Positions 22,862 to 35,547 are shown, counted from the first letter of the stretch. The stretch: DNA of 64,000 bases from Oehlia diaphana (GCA_003833135.1 QZLH01000110.1:94456-158455); one strand, 5' to 3'. The notes: a model not told the origin generated them from the sequence alone. Program-made: numbers and translations.

Positions 22862-23992
22862 ATGAACGTAAAACAAGAATCAAATTTCGAACCTAATAAA
22901 GATGATATATTTCATTTAACATCATATACATGGATAGTTAAAGATTTTCAAGATGTCTATTGTCATATGGATAAGTCACAATTTATTTTAAGTGAAAGAT
23001 TTTATTCACCATCAACTCCAATAATGAAAGAACATCAAGAAAAAAGAGATGATAATATTTGGAGATTTTTATTCGTTCCACATGGAAAGTCCGAAATTTC
23101 TAAAGAACATATATCACTTTACTTATTCCCTCTTAAAAATAATTACGAAGAACAAAATGGTATATGTTATCGACAAGCAATATATCAAATTGAAATGTTT
23201 GTACATAACGATAAAAGTACTTCATTAATAGATCCTAAGGATAAAATATATAATCATATCGCAAAGTTAAATAATAAATATAATAGATGCGGAGAATATG
23301 ATTATTGTGAACTCAAGAATATTTTTCCCAATGATAACGATAAAACAGAAAAAACAGATTTAATTTTTAAAATTCAATTTTATTATGATAAAAATTATAC
23401 GATAGATATATTTCCGTCTAATGATATAAAAGATAATTCAAAAGATTCATCTTTATCATTTGAAAATTATTTTAATGATGAAAACTTTAGTGACATTACA
23501 TTCAAATTTAGTTGTGGATCTGAAATCAAAGCAAGTCGACTTGTTCTTGCAATAAAATCATCATATTTCAAGGCTTTATTTAATGGAAATTGGAAAGAAT
23601 CGAAATCTCCAATAATCACAATTAAAGATGTAAAATATGAATGTTTTAAAAGAATGATTAATTTTTTATATAGTGGTAAATTAGATAGTAACCTATCTTT
23701 TGAAGAATTAAAAGATTTGTTTATTGAATCTGATATTAGAGATATTATGGAATTAAAAAAGGCGGTTTCTACGAGAATTGTTAAGCATGTTAATGAAAAT
23801 TATTGGGATGAAATATTATTAATGGGTTGGCAAATGAAAAATATGGAAATGAAACAAGCCGGATTGAAATATTTTAGTGAAAATTGGATGGAAATAAAAA
23901 ATTCAGAAAAAATGAGTAATATTATTGTAAATTCAAACTTTGATTGGTTGGAAGAACTGTATAAGGCAAAGCTATTTGGCGTGGGCAAATAA
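22862..23992 (+). CDS. MATH-BTB domain protein (SPOP-like)
   Basis: A single-exon protein of 376 residues. Residues about 14-185 resemble a diverged MATH/TRAF domain (YTWIVKDFQDVY, NIWRFLFVPHGK, ISLYLFPL). Residues about 200-305 form a BTB/POZ domain (NYFNDENFSDITFKF, GSEIKASRLVLAIKSSYFKALF, IIIKD-type strand, MINFLYSGKL). They are followed by a BACK-like helical tail ending DWLEELYKAKLFG. MATH-BTB proteins bridge substrates (MATH) to Cullin-3 ubiquitin ligase (BTB); the family is expanded in Glomeromycotina. The substrate is unknown. The 3' side has a T(12)A(13) homopolymer palindrome (24020-24046), probably part of the 3' region. It converges with the P450 gene. Confidence 0.88.
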   Translation: MNVKQESNFEPNKDDIFHLTSYTWIVKDFQDVYCHMDKSQFILSERFYSPSTPIMKEHQEKRDDNIWRFLFVPHGKSEISKEHISLYLFPLKNNYEEQNGICYRQAIYQIEMFVHNDKSTSLIDPKDKIYNHIAKLNNKYNRCGEYDYCELKNIFPNDNDKTEKTDLIFKIQFYYDKNYTIDIFPSNDIKDNSKDSSLSFENYFNDENFSDITFKFSCGSEIKASRLVLAIKSSYFKALFNGNWKESKSPIITIKDVKYECFKRMINFLYSGKLDSNLSFEELKDLFIESDIRDIMELKKAVSTRIVKHVNENYWDEILLMGWQMKNMEMKQAGLKYFSENWMEIKNSEKMSNIIVNSNFDWLEELYKAKLFGVGK

Positions 23993-24561
23993 TACTTTGA
24001 ACAATTACGGGCGTGTACTATTTTTTTTTTTTAAAAAAAAAAAAATAAATTCTATTTCAGGAGTGAATTATGTAAATTTGAATTTTAAAGATTGAACTAA
24101 CAATGTTTCCTACATACAGCGCCTGGATTATTGCATTTTGAACGATACCCTTATAATCCTGGCCGGGCGTGGTTAATATATTCTACTAGTAAATCTAATT
24201 CAAATAACTATTTACTAATAGAAAGATTTTCTCCCTAAAAAGAATCTAGTCTTGCAATATTCATTTAACGCATTTAGAGAATATGTGAGTCAAAATTAAA
24301 ATATGACTTTCAAATATTAGAAATATAAAAAATATGTATACCCATGAGATTAAATATATTCTGCAAAATTAAACTAGCCATAATAGTAATATGTGGATCG
24401 AAAGTTAAATTAAATTTATATAAATTTGGATAAAACTCCGAATTTATTGCAATGTGACGGACGATACCTTTTGACAATTTTAATTAAATTTAAAATTTAT
24501 TACAATTTAAAACAGAGAAACAATAATAGTAAAATCTAAATTTTTTTTCTAATTACAAAAA
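23993..24561. other. Convergent intergenic region
   Basis: 3' regions of the MATH-BTB gene (left) and the P450 gene (right). It contains a T/A homopolymer palindrome at 24020-24046; nothing else recognised. Confidence 0.45.
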
Positions 24562-26270
24562 TTAAATATCTTTTCTTTTTTCAAATACTAAACCCACGTC
24601 ACTAGAAAATCTATAAGGGCCCTTAATTTGAGGTATAGCTATTTCATCATTAACAGTTTTAATGTTGTAATTTAATAATAAAAAATGTAAAGCAGTTTTA
24701 ATTTCGCTAGTTGCAAAATAACGTCCGGGACATGCATGTTTACCAAAACTAAAGGCCAGAAAATTTTTTTCAACGCGAGGTGCAGGTGCTCCTACATGAC
24801 GTAAAAAGTTGAATTCATTTGGATTTTCACCTTGAGATTCTTCTTCACGATGAACTTCTTGTAATCGAGTGGTAACGTGTCGACCTAAAAAAAAAATAGA
24901 TTAAAAGAATTAAATTTTGTTTTAATAAAATGATTTATTATAAAAAATAATATTTGTATTTTTACCTTTTGGAATTTGATGGCCACTTGAGAAAGTGTAA
25001 GGGTTGAGTGCTTTATGTTCAAAAAAAACTATACTTGTGGTCATCCTTAAAGTTTCCTTAAAGAAACTATCCAATTTAACCAACGAATCTATTTGTTCTG
25101 AAGTATAATAAGGTCCAGATTTGTTTTTAAGTAAACGTTCTTGTTCTTCTAATAATTCCTTTTGAATTTCTGGGTGATTTGCAAATTCTAAAGAAAAGAG
25201 AAATATTTCAGAATTTACATTTCCATACACTTATATACATATTTTGACAAAGAATACTTACTATGTGTAGAATTAGTGAGAAAAGTTGAAGTTGTGTGTG
25301 TAGCAGCAAATATAGCGGTAATAACATAATCAGTTAATATATCAATATCTACTTTGTAATCATCTTCTATGATTAATTCAATTAATTTTTGTAATATATC
25401 AACCGGAGGAACATAAGATTCTCCATCTCTTTTCATGTCATTTAGTCTTTTTTCAAGCACTGGTGTAAGCTTTCGCTTAATCACTTCTCTATGCACTTTA
25501 AATGGATTAGTGAAAACTTTAAACAATAATCTAAAACAAAAAAAAAAATAAGTTCCGTTAAAAAAAGTTTATTTTATTACACCATAACACATATATTTAG
25601 ATACCTACATCATAAATTTTTGGTGTAGCAATGGATAAATAAAATCCAGAAAAGGTGGAATTGATAAAAATGGAATAAAATCACTTGAAGCGTAAGCGAC
25701 CGTATGAACTAATTCTTTATCTTCAGAGAGTTCTTCTCCAAGCAAAGATGCAGCGATCGGTCTTGCGATTATTAATTGGAAAGTTTTCAAAGGTGGCTGT
25801 AAAACAGCTCCATCACCAATTTGTTCGTTAATAGCCTTCGTGAGCGTTCTCTGAACTCTTTCAGTATATGATGGTAATTGTTGTGATAAATAAGTAAATA
25901 TTATTCTAGGTAAAGGTGCAAAATATTTATCCGCGCGATCCATAAATGCTTCCATAGGAAATTTTTCTTTGAATGCGATATCAAAATTGAAATCTTTATC
26001 ATTCTTAAAGACTTCGGGTGAAAGTCTACTACCAACAAATGTTTCAATTTTACCAAATATATATAATGAAAATGTTTCTCCATATTCTTCAGCACATTTG
26101 GCAAGAAATTTCTCTGTATTTCTATAAAAATCAAATGTATGTCCAATTATTGGTAATTTATAAGGTACAAGAGGTGGTTCATTTAATTTTAGTTCTTGAT
26201 TTCGTCGCAGTAATTTTGATGCGATGAAAAAAATTATTCCAAGTGAAATGAATTGAATTATTAAATTCAT
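24562..26270 (-). CDS. Cytochrome P450 monooxygenase
   Basis: Haem-thiolate monooxygenase of 491 residues, probably anchored in the ER by its N-terminal hydrophobic helix (LIIQFISLGIIFFIASKLL). Four exons, high to low: 25609-26270, 25262-25530, 24966-25187, 24562-24884, with GT-AG junctions and consistent phases. Hallmarks: a PPLVPYKLPIIGH proline hinge; the I-helix A-A-T-H-T-T at about 296-301; the K-helix ExxR as E355-T-L-R358; and the haem loop FSFGKHACPGRYFA with Cys436 as axial ligand. An in-frame upstream ATG at 26318 would add 16 residues; ATG 26270 is preferred because it begins directly before the membrane anchor. The KHACPGRYFA loop and overall layout resemble fungal CYPs such as the CYP68/CYP503 type, but no substrate can be inferred. 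Confidence 0.92.
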
Positions 26271-26318
26271 TTTTATAATATATTCAAAAAAAAAAAGAAT
26301 AAATAAATAAATAATCAA

Positions 26319-26322
26319 ATAA

Positions 26323-26403
<81 letters not shown>

Positions 26404-27928
26404 GAGCATAAACATTTATATAGATACAGGAACTCGGGGATATTGCCCCTATAAAGATTTAACAATTTGTTGATCATTCCTAGAATAATTCAAAATATTT
26501 TATTATGATGATTTATAAATTATTGCAGATTTACAATAAAAGAAGGTTTCAAAATACCATGTTTTACATTTATCTCTAGATTGATGAATAATTTATCAAT
26601 GGACACTCTTAAACTTGAATGAATATTACAATTTAATAATATTCATAATAATGTGTATCACATGTAATGAACTAATTATTATTGTTAAAAAATGCTTTAT
26701 TCTTTTTTGGAGAAAGGTTCATCCAATAAATGCTACAATGGAGTCTAATTAATAAACGATCGGGAATTCCGATGCTCTAAATTGGTAAAATTTTTTGTGC
26801 ATCACCTTAATCCAAACTTAAAAATTTTTTTAATATTGTTTCACTCTCCCAAACTTTAATCTTTCGGCTAAAAGGCAGACCGTAATATGAAATATCGGAA
26901 TTTTTGCGTGTAATGTATAAACAATGGACATGTTAACCCTATTTTTTGCATTACAAAGATAAAGGATGAATATAAATCTCGGAGCTGTGTGATTGGTAAT
27001 ATTTTCCTGATAAAGCAGTTAGTTTGGGAATATACGGATACACTATTAATGCACAACAAATATGCGGAAAAAACAAGGTTATAATTCATTTTAGTAAAGC
27101 TCCAAAATTGATAATTAGTAATTTATTATTCGTTGATATCTTTTCGTTTATTGTGAAAAAGCCTTCTAAAATGTAGATACATGTTCTTTTTATTCTGATT
27201 CCGTCGAATAAAAAAAGGCTGTAACTGTTTTCCGGGTTTAGTGTATCAATCATAAAAGGATGATATTTTCCGTTTTTATCAATAGTTTTTTGTCCATTTT
27301 TCAAATTCATTTATTTGTAAATTTTATTTCATTGTCTTCATTGCTTTTTCATTGTTTTGACATCTTAATATCCGAATTCTGAATTAATAGAAATAAGGTA
27401 TAATAAATAAAATAAGTGAATCGATTACCTCTTTTTCTTTAAAAAAAAAAGAGGCGAAAAGAACATGGATAAAGTTTCATCTGTTTTAACTTTTGGTGAT
27501 ACAAAGAAATTATCTGCATGCAATAAATATTTCACAAAATGTCACTACGCCACTGTGGTCATGTAAGTACCGCTGAATCAGGATCCATTCTTTTAACGAA
27601 TTTTAATAAAAAGTTACAATACAGGTCAGTTTGATTATTAAACTGCGAAATTCTAATTATAATATCTGACATTACTGAAAATATTTCTATTTCTTTAACT
27701 TATTCTTGATGATTCATTGAATTATCATGTAATTCTGAGACTGAGACTTTTCAGTCAAGTTTACCTTTTCACGATAAGTTGATATTAAAATTGGTTATTT
27801 GCAAGAAAAAAAAAATGTAAATATTATAATTTACACGGAAATTTCAAATATTGTGGAAATCTGAATTTCCAAATACCCTGACAAAAAACACACGGATTTT
27901 CGGTGTAGATCCGAAGATTAATATATTG
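26319..27928. other. Intergenic DNA upstream of the P450 gene
   Basis: It begins with alternating homopolymers (26321-26403: T, A, T, A runs of about 10-38 bases) directly upstream of the P450 start. Short minus-strand open frames at 26868-27310 overlap but show no recognisable domain. No RNA gene seen. Confidence 0.4.
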
Positions 27929-28410
27929 TGGATCCATGTAGGTTTACCACAAAAATCTCGACAACCATAAAATCGACAGTCTACAATCCCGACACCAAGA
28001 TCCCGACAAACCCAAATCCCGTTGAATTCCGACAGTTAAAAATCTTGACAATCAAAATCCCCAAATATTTTTTTTTTAAATATAATTTTAAAAATGCAGT
28101 GACGCAGTAACAGGTTAATTTATTGTAAATTTTATTAATACCAATGTAAATTGTTTGCAAATTTCATTAATATTAAAACAAATTAACTAACGTTACTATA
28201 TTATTAATGAAAATTTAAAGAAAAAATTTAGTTAAATGGATTATGTACAGTATATTACTAGATTACTAAACTATTCCTTATCTTCTAAAATTAGAAATAA
28301 TTGCATTAAAAAAATCAAGTAATCTCAAATTCATCTGATCGAATCTCAACAGGATTTTGGCTGTCGGGATTATAGACTGGGGGTGACAGGATTTTTGGAT
28401 GATCCCAGGA
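27929..28410. mobile_element. Foldback-type repeat with ATCCCGACA units
   Basis: The left part (27929-28062) holds degenerate direct repeats of AATCCCGACA(C/A) (AAAATCTCGACA, ACAATCCCGACA, AAGATCCCGACA). The right part (28335-28405) holds the complementary CTGTCGGGATTATAGACTGG and GACAGGATTTTTGGATGATCC. Together they form an imperfect inverted pair of roughly 100 bp around AT-rich, non-coding sequence. The ends are not sharp enough to define a target duplication. Confidence 0.5.
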
Positions 28411-28502
28411 TATATATATGGAAATGTATGAAAATTCCACATATTCATTTCAATCAATTAATATAATACAATTTTAAAAATTTCAAGAGTGCGCATAAAA
28501 AT

Positions 28503-29001
28503 TAGGGATGCTCATGGTTCGAACCGAACCGGTTTGGTTCATAGGCAGTTTGGCTCGGTTCGGTTCGTGAGTAAACCGGGTGAACCATCGACTCACGGCT
28601 AAATTCTGTAATTCTGGCCGGAGTTAACTAATGTCACGTGATGTTACACTAATATCCAAAAAGGGAATATTTTTCTTACAAACATTCCAAAAATGGATAG
28701 TCACGTGATTTACAGATAATTTCAGTAAATTTCGGAAGTTTTCGGCTAAGTTTTGGTAATTTCGGCCAGTTTCGGAAGTTTCGACCAGAGTTTCAGCCAA
28801 GTGTTTTATTTTTGGAAATCTAAAATTAGCTTTGGTAAGCAATATTAGATTTTGGCTATCATTAATTAGATGATCTAAAATGCTATAAAAAATCAATTGA
28901 GTCGATGGTTCACCCGTTTCACTCGCGAACTGAACCGAACCGAACCGCCTATGAACCGGCTCAGGTTCGAGTCATCAGTTAGTGAACCGTGATCATCCCT
29001 A
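28503..29001. mobile_element. hAT-like MITE with about 95-bp inverted repeats
   Basis: The element starts TAGGGATGCTCATGGTTCG and ends inverted (GAACCGTGATCATCCCTA). Both arms contain GGTTCGGTTCG / CGAACCGAACC blocks and GAACCATCGACTCA-type inner ends, about 95 bp each. The centre is rich in TTTCGG(C/A)(A/C)AGTTT units and is non-coding. TAGGG ends are typical of hAT elements (inference). No matching 8-bp flanks are visible. Its right end abuts the truncated 3' end of the Tc1 transposase relic. Confidence 0.7.
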
Positions 29002-30036
29002 GTTTCTAATTCATCCAAATTTTTAGTTTTTTTTCCACGTTTCTCTTTGTTAATGCCCACAAGTTTTCAATCGGATTTAAGTCGGGGCTATTGGATGGCC
29101 AATCCATTACAGCTGGAGCATTATCTTGAAAAAAATTTTTTGCTAAACGGCTTGTATGCTTAGGATCATTGTCCTGCTGAAATCTCCAATTGTTTCCCAT
29201 CATTTCTCTAACTTCTGGGAGCTGTTCTTCAAGAATTCTAACATAATATTTGGCATCCATAATACCAGTAAAACAAAAAAGACTCGTTTTACCGTAAGAC
29301 GAAAAACCACCCATGCATGAATTTTTTGTCGATTTTTTGGAATGTATATATATATATATATGGGCCTAACTGGTCGTTCAGCCTTATACCATTGAGTAAT
29401 AGTATTCATGAACAATTAAATGATGTCTCATCTGTAAATAAAGTCCGTTTCCATCTGTAATTAAGATGTTTTTCAGCCCACTCAACTCTTTTTTGTTTTT
29501 GTTGAGTTGTAAGCATTGAAACAGCTAGGGGGAGAGAATTTTTATATCCATGATTATGAAGATGTCTCCCAACCGTATGTCTAGAGACTGTTATCCCTTT
29601 TTCTAATAATGTTAGAGTTATATCATTGGTTGAAATCATAGGATTGTGCCTAATTTTTTGACCTATAGCCTTTGCTCCGCATCAGTGATTTTTTTAGGTC
29701 AGCCTGCACCGGGTTTTTGGCTGTATCTTCTGTTTTTTCTAATTTTTTTAAATTATAATATATTGTAGAGAGGCCTATACTCGTACGATGTTGAATTTCA
29801 CTTGCATTACGCACGCCCTTATTCCATAAAGATAAAATAACTTCACGTTGCTGTTTTTTCGTCATAACCTTCACTTTTTGCGTCATTTTCTCTGAAAAGG
29901 TAGATGTATGGAGTGAAAAAGTTACATAGAAGAGGTATATTAAATGTATTTAAATTTTATTGGGTAATTTGAATGATCATTTACACGTGATTGAAGTCAC
30001 GAGACTATTTTCCAAAAAATTTTGCTCACCACTGTA
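29002..30036 (-). pseudogene. Decayed Tc1/mariner transposon
   Basis: Minus-strand remnants of a DDE transposase. In order: an N-terminal helix-turn-helix (29650-29886); a second HTH and the first catalytic Asp (29406-29639, RTLFTDETSFN); then the block with the second Asp (FQQDNDPKHTS) and DWPSNSPDLNPIENLWA containing the final Glu (29006-29314). The fragments are in different frames with stops between, so at least three lesions disable the gene. The right end is intact: a Tc1-type terminus CAGTGGTGAGCAAAATTTT (inverted, ending 30034) abuts TA at 30035-30036. The left end is missing: coding similarity stops at 29002, where the hAT-like MITE begins. Confidence 0.85.
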
Positions 30037-30500
30037 TAAAACGCATATGAATTTTATTAAGATATGCGCTTTGCGCGTATAAGAATTTTTTGAATTTATA
30101 ACACTGCTTCCCGTACTTTTAATTCCAGTAGAAAGCTTTCTAATTCTAGTGGAAAGTTTTCCCTATAAAAAAATTTCAGAAAAATGATCATTTATCGAGT
30201 TTTTTCCAGAAATTTAAGTCCTTCGTTCCTTTAATTTCGAAACTGCCTTTTGATATAATTCTTACGAAATAAAACTATTCGCTAAGTTGATCATTTTTTA
30301 TCAGTGCTTAAAATTTTAATTTTAATATAAGGAATAAATTGTTGTAAAATATTCTTGTGCATCAGCTGTTCTCACATCGTTATTAATCAATCTTAAATAA
30401 TAATCTTTTTATCAAAAATAATAATAATGTCCAAATTAATCTTTGACCTTCTATATCTCATCTTTAACGAGTTGCATAATACTCGTTTAATAAAATGTTG
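30037..30500. other. Intergenic DNA with a partial CCCTATA MITE
   Basis: A truncated MITE copy (CCCTATAAAAAAATTTCAG...GATCATTTATCGAG, about 30163-30220) is the only recognisable element. Confidence 0.45.
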
Positions 30501-30543
30501 CTCTATAAAATTTTTTCAGAAAAATGATCACGTGTCCGAGTTT

Positions 30544-30662
30544 TTTTTTATTTATTTTATTTCAGAGAGGAGTAACCAATGAACAAACATAATAGGAGTT
30601 AACAACTACAAGTAGTGAAAAACTAATCTATTAGGGGTACTGTGGCTATTAATCCCGTATAA
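30544..30662 (-). mobile_element. Retroelement 3' fragment (SINE- or LINE-like), longer copy
   Basis: Read on the minus strand it runs from TTATACGGGATTAATAGCC to CATTGGTTACTCCTCTCTG, then an A-rich tail AAATAAAATAAATAAAAAA. It is flanked by GTCCGAGTTT on both sides. A 3' A-rich tail, target duplication and truncated 5' end are the marks of target-primed reverse transcription; the parent element is not identified. Confidence 0.6.
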
Positions 30663-30677
30663 GTCCGAGTTTCTTAT

Positions 30678-30756
30678 TTTATTTTATTTTATTTCAGAGA
30701 GGAGTAACCAATGAACAAACATAATAGGAGTTAACAACTACAAGTAGCGAAAAACT
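30678..30756 (-). mobile_element. Retroelement 3' fragment, shorter copy
   Basis: Same 3' sequence as 30544-30662 (one substitution in the shared CTACTTGTAGTTGTTAACTC part) but truncated further at the 5' end and with a longer (AAAAT)n-like tail. It is again flanked by GTCCGAGTTTCTTAT (30663 and 30757). Confidence 0.6.
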
Positions 30757-30795
30757 GTCCGAGTTTCTTATCATTTATTGCAGAATTTTTTTTAA

Positions 30796-33700
30796 TGGTG
30801 TCGATAAGTCATGTGAAACTGCATAACGGCCTCATCTGTCCAATAACGAGTCTTCAAATATATTACGCAGTAAGGTTTTGTTGCCGTAAGTAACGATTAT
30901 TATATATCGAATTACAACCTTTAACGGTTGTAATATTATAAACGTAAGCTGTAAATTGGCTGTAAATACTACACCATTGTGATTAGCTAAAAGATGATAA
31001 TTCTGCACTATTACGCAGTATGTTTGATGTCATAAATATTTTTTATAAATATCATTAAATGATAATTATAATATTAAAATATTCTCCAAGAAATTCCGGA
31101 GCTTTGGCATGCATGTCGGAGATTTTTATTCAAATAAAAACTATCATTTATTAAAAGTTGATACAAAGTTGTGAAAATTGTGGGAATTGTAAGAGCTTAA
31201 GAGATTTAGAGATTTGTGAGAGGTTTTGAAGAAATAATTGAAGTTTAAAGGAGAAAATATTATATATTTTATTTTTAAATAATTTTGGAGCATAGATTCT
31301 GGTGTCTTTAAATACATAATTAGATTTAAGATTGATAATATCAACCGTAAAAAATGTCATCTGGATGAGCAGCGGAAGTTAAATGGTTTAATCGCTAAGC
31401 CGCATAAGGCTTTGCTTTTAGAATTTTATTTACTGATTTTTTTTTAACTACCTGTTTCTTGTATCTTGAAATATCGAGTTTCTATTGAAGAAAATTTTAT
31501 CATTTCTATATTATCTATAACATTGTTAACAGTAATGCAAAAAAAATTTTCACCGTTGATCATAATGGTTCGTGATTTATTAAGCAGACAATCCTAATTC
31601 TGGCCAAATTTGTAATTCCAGCATCCGTTTGTCAGGCAAAATCTCAGCCACTGAGACGGTTAATTACCGAAAAGGAGAAATCAAATTTCGTTTCTTAAAA
31701 CAGAAAAATGGTCATTCTTAAAGAAGGAAATGTTCCCACTTCGCTAAGCCATTTCCGTACCTAAAAAAAAAAAATAAAATTATTAAATACAAAGGATATC
31801 AATGATTTCTTCAATATTCGAGTCCAAAAGCCATTCCTAAGAGATGTTAAAAAATAAGCCTCCATCAGTCCGTCCCTAAATGACCATAGTTACAATTCAA
31901 CACTACCCCATTACATGCGGATTTCATATGATTCGATTTTATAATTAGACGAATAACGCAAACCGTGAAAAAATTGGATTACGGTAATATATGGGGAAAA
32001 CAGTTAAAGTGGATATAGACTCGATCAACTTAAATAGGAAATTTGTTATGCTAATTTATAATTTGGGCCAAATATCACGTAATTTTCACGTGACAATCGT
32101 TTAAAAGAATTTGGCCAATTTATTTGATTTGATACGACTAGGTACTCAAGCGTAGAATGTAAATGTATTAAATATCAAATATTAAACCATAATGCTTTGA
32201 ATATTTATAAAGTATGAAAATTATGTTTAACGGATAAGTATAGGTTGACGGTCAGACATTACCATTACGTATAACTAGTGATGAATTTTTGAATTAATTT
32301 AAACGAATTGGATTGAACTTTTGTTCAGTCCAAATTCAAATAGTTTCATTGATTTATATTTAAACACTTTATAATATAAATTATAAAAAAAGCTTTAACT
32401 GACAAAAGTATACAAAATGTTGGATGAAAACGATATTATTAGAATAATATTTAAAAAAAAAAGAATAATAGAACTATTAAGAATTTGGGAGCAGACATTG
32501 TGTATGACGTTAAATGACATCAAATAACATCAAATTCATCAAATGACATCATCAAATGATATTGAATGTTTTTTTTTTTTATTATGAAAAAAGTATAAAA
32601 AAGTATAAAAATGGTAAATATAATTTTAATAATATTGCAATTTGTCAACACTGACTACTTGAAATGGATTATCTCCAATTAATCCAAGACTCCAAGTCCA
32701 AATAATCTAAAGTTTTTAATTCAATTGCATCACTATGTATAATGATATCTGTTACTTTTAGTTTACTAGTATAATTTCAGTTATATACTTAGCAGCCATT
32801 CCTTGTATTACATTTCAATAAATTTTTTAATGTTCATATATGTAAAATCTAGTCCTGAATGTTCATCCTCCTCCTCAAAATAAAAAAAACATTTCATGTA
32901 CTCTATGTCGTTTAGATACAAATTATAGATAATTATTCGCGAAAGATATTACATGAATTTAAAATTTACGATCAGTTATATCTATATTTTTCAAATTTTA
33001 CTATATTTGTTAAAAGTTGTTAGTACGTACATATAATACTTTAATAAATGCGCATCAAAGGAAATATGAAAGTGCATAAATTCTTCGCCTATTAAAAGTT
33101 CAATCGCAGATATAAGTTCGCACGTCACATGAACAAATCATCATCAAATTTTGCCTAGAATGGCCGGAATTGCCTTTTTTAGTACCAGCAAAATTTGCAA
33201 CTGCACTGAAATCTACACACATTATATGTGAGATTAAAAATCCATAAAGCTAAAAACTGTCTCGTTGCTCTTTTATTTTTTTATCATATTTCAATTTAAA
33301 AAGAGGTTTAAATTCTTTTAAAAGCATGTCCGAGAATAAAGGCTATGAGGAGTAATTTTGTTTACAACAGTAGAATGCATTTCTGGATTTTAATAATTCA
33401 TACCGATTCGCTCGAAAAAAACATTATGATGTATGATGCTTTCTTTATTATGTAACAAAAGAAAAGGTCAATTATTGCTCTAATTGAATCTCTAAATATA
33501 CAAATTGCTTTTAAATCCAAAAAAAAGTCATGAACAAAAGATTTTATAATACTTATCCCAAAAAAAAAGTACAGCTTGGAAAAAGTTACATAATAAAAGA
33601 ACATCAATATTGATACAAAAAGATAACACAAAAAGATTCAAAAGATAACGTAAAAAGATATCCGTTATAAATTACGCACATCGCATTTTGATGAGATCAT

Positions 33701-35076
33701 AATTATGCAAGCTAAATAAAATTTAACTGGCAAAACATTAAATATAATTATTATAAAACATTAAATATAATAATTTACAAAACATTAAATATAATTAAAT
33801 GAATTGTAAAGTTCCAGACTTTTTAATCTAATTTTTTTATAAAAAAAAAATTTTTTTTTTATATTCATAATTATTATAAAATCAACACTTAAAAAAATAA
33901 TAAAAAAAAAACTCAATTAATTGTCTGTAAAATATCATGAAATAATTACGATTTATTTTTTTAATATATACAAATAAATAAAAAAAAAAAAAAATTACAC
34001 AAAAAAGATATCAGGTTATAAAAATTTTTAATTTATAACATTTATGGTAACATTTTCAAATAAATAATTATAATAATAACAAATAAACATTACGCAATTT
34101 TACAAAAAAAAATAAAATATTTTCATTTTTATTAATTGTTTTTTTTTATTTAAAAAGTAACACCAAAAAAAAAATAAAAAAAAAGAGTTCTCATTCATAA
34201 CAATTGTCTTTTTTTTTAAAAAAATCAAATTTTTTTTCGATTCAAAATTTACTAATTAGGAAATGTCGATAAAAATGTGATATCAACGTGGTGTAATAAT
34301 AATGCATCGGTTATGTAAAGTCAATCATCCTTTTTTTAAATGTACATCTTTTTTTTTAATTGAATATTTTAGCTTTATATTCTTATATTAACCTTTTCAA
34401 GGAAAAAAATACTTTTTGATGATAATCGTTTCGTATTACGTTAGTATAATCTTCCTTTCACGGAAGAATTATGTAACGAAAAATTCGTGAAAGGTGTTAC
34501 TACGATAACTTTTTTTTGAAATCCTTCCTAAAATTGAATAAAACCCTTATTGTTGAAGATTCTTTAATTTGAATAAATTTAAACGCGTTTCAATATGACG
34601 TATATATTGTACATATCTGTCATATCAAGAATTTCTGGAAATCTGAAAATCGCGTAAAAAAAAAAACTTTACATACTTTTAACATTCACGTATCCGCAAT
34701 TTATTAAATAAATCATATGATTATGATCTAATTTACGTCAAAATGAATCAGTAATTTTCAGGGGCTTCATTTCCATTTCCATGAGATAAAAAAATTTTTT
34801 TTTTACGCCCACATGTTTAATTTAAAAAAGTTTAAAATTTTTTTTTTTTTTGCGTTTATTTTAAAATAGCAAATGTATATATATATATTATTTGTTTAAT
34901 ATATGTATATATATATATATTATATATTATTTTTTTCATATGTTATAAAAAAAAAATGTAATAAAATAAATATTTGTATGTTATAAATACATTAATACAA
35001 GAAGAATAATAATAATAAAGAATGTAATACCCCCCCTTTGATGTTGATTCTAGAGAAGAAAAAAAAAATGAATTTT

Positions 35077-35118
<42 letters not shown>

Positions 35119-35119
35119 A
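30796..35119. other. Long gene-free AT-rich stretch
   Basis: About 4.3 kb without a supportable gene on either strand. Short open frames at 31144-31360 and 33398-33631 are low-complexity with no domain. From about 33820 the DNA is dominated by A and T homopolymers, TATATATA tracts (34870-34930) and C7 at 35031-35037. The part next to 35802 is presumably 3' to the arrestin gene. Confidence 0.45.
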
Positions 35120-35547
35120 NNNNNNNNNNNNNNNNNNNNNNNNNNNNNNNNNNNNNNNNNNNNNNNNNNNNNNNNNNNNNNNNNNNNNNNNNNNNNNNNN
35201 NNNNNNNNNNNNNNNNNNNNNNNNNNNNNNNNNNNNNNNNNNNNNNNNNNNNNNNNNNNNNNNNNNNNNNNNNNNNNNNNNNNNNNNNNNNNNNNNNNNN
35301 NNNNNNNNNNNNNNNNNNNNNNNNNNNNNNNNNNNNNNNNNNNNNNNNNNNNNNNNNNNNNNNNNNNNNNNNNNNNNNNNNNNNNNNNNNNNNNNNNNNN
35401 NNNNNNNNNNNNNNNNNNNNNNNNNNNNNNNNNNNNNNNNNNNNNNNNNNNNNNNNNNNNNNNNNNNNNNNNNNNNNNNNNNNNNNNNNNNNNNNNNNNN
35501 NNNNNNNNNNNNNNNNNNNNNNNNNNNNNNNNNNNNNNNNNNNNNNN
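35120..35547. other. Assembly gap (428 N)
   Basis: The gap lies between T(n)A(8) on the left (35081-35119) and A(n)T(n) on the right (35548-35610), so the true sequence continues in homopolymers that could not be assembled. Confidence 0.98.

Larger units (their letters stand above)
30501..30795. mobile_element. CCCTATA-type MITE interrupted by two retro-insertions
   Basis: The outer sequence (CTCTATAAAATTTTTTCAG...GTCCGAGTTTCTTATCATTT...AATTTTTTTTAATGG) is a MITE copy related to 52016-52125. It is split by two insertions described separately; GTCCGAGTTT occurs three times, at 30534, 30663 and 30757. Confidence 0.65.

Noticed and set aside
25901..26227. Alternative frames on both strands within P450 exon 1
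   Set aside because: Overlap a clearly recognised P450 exon and show no domain.
26868..27310. Two overlapping minus-strand frames
   Set aside because: No recognisable domain, no splice-supported join; kept only as a note in the intergenic description.
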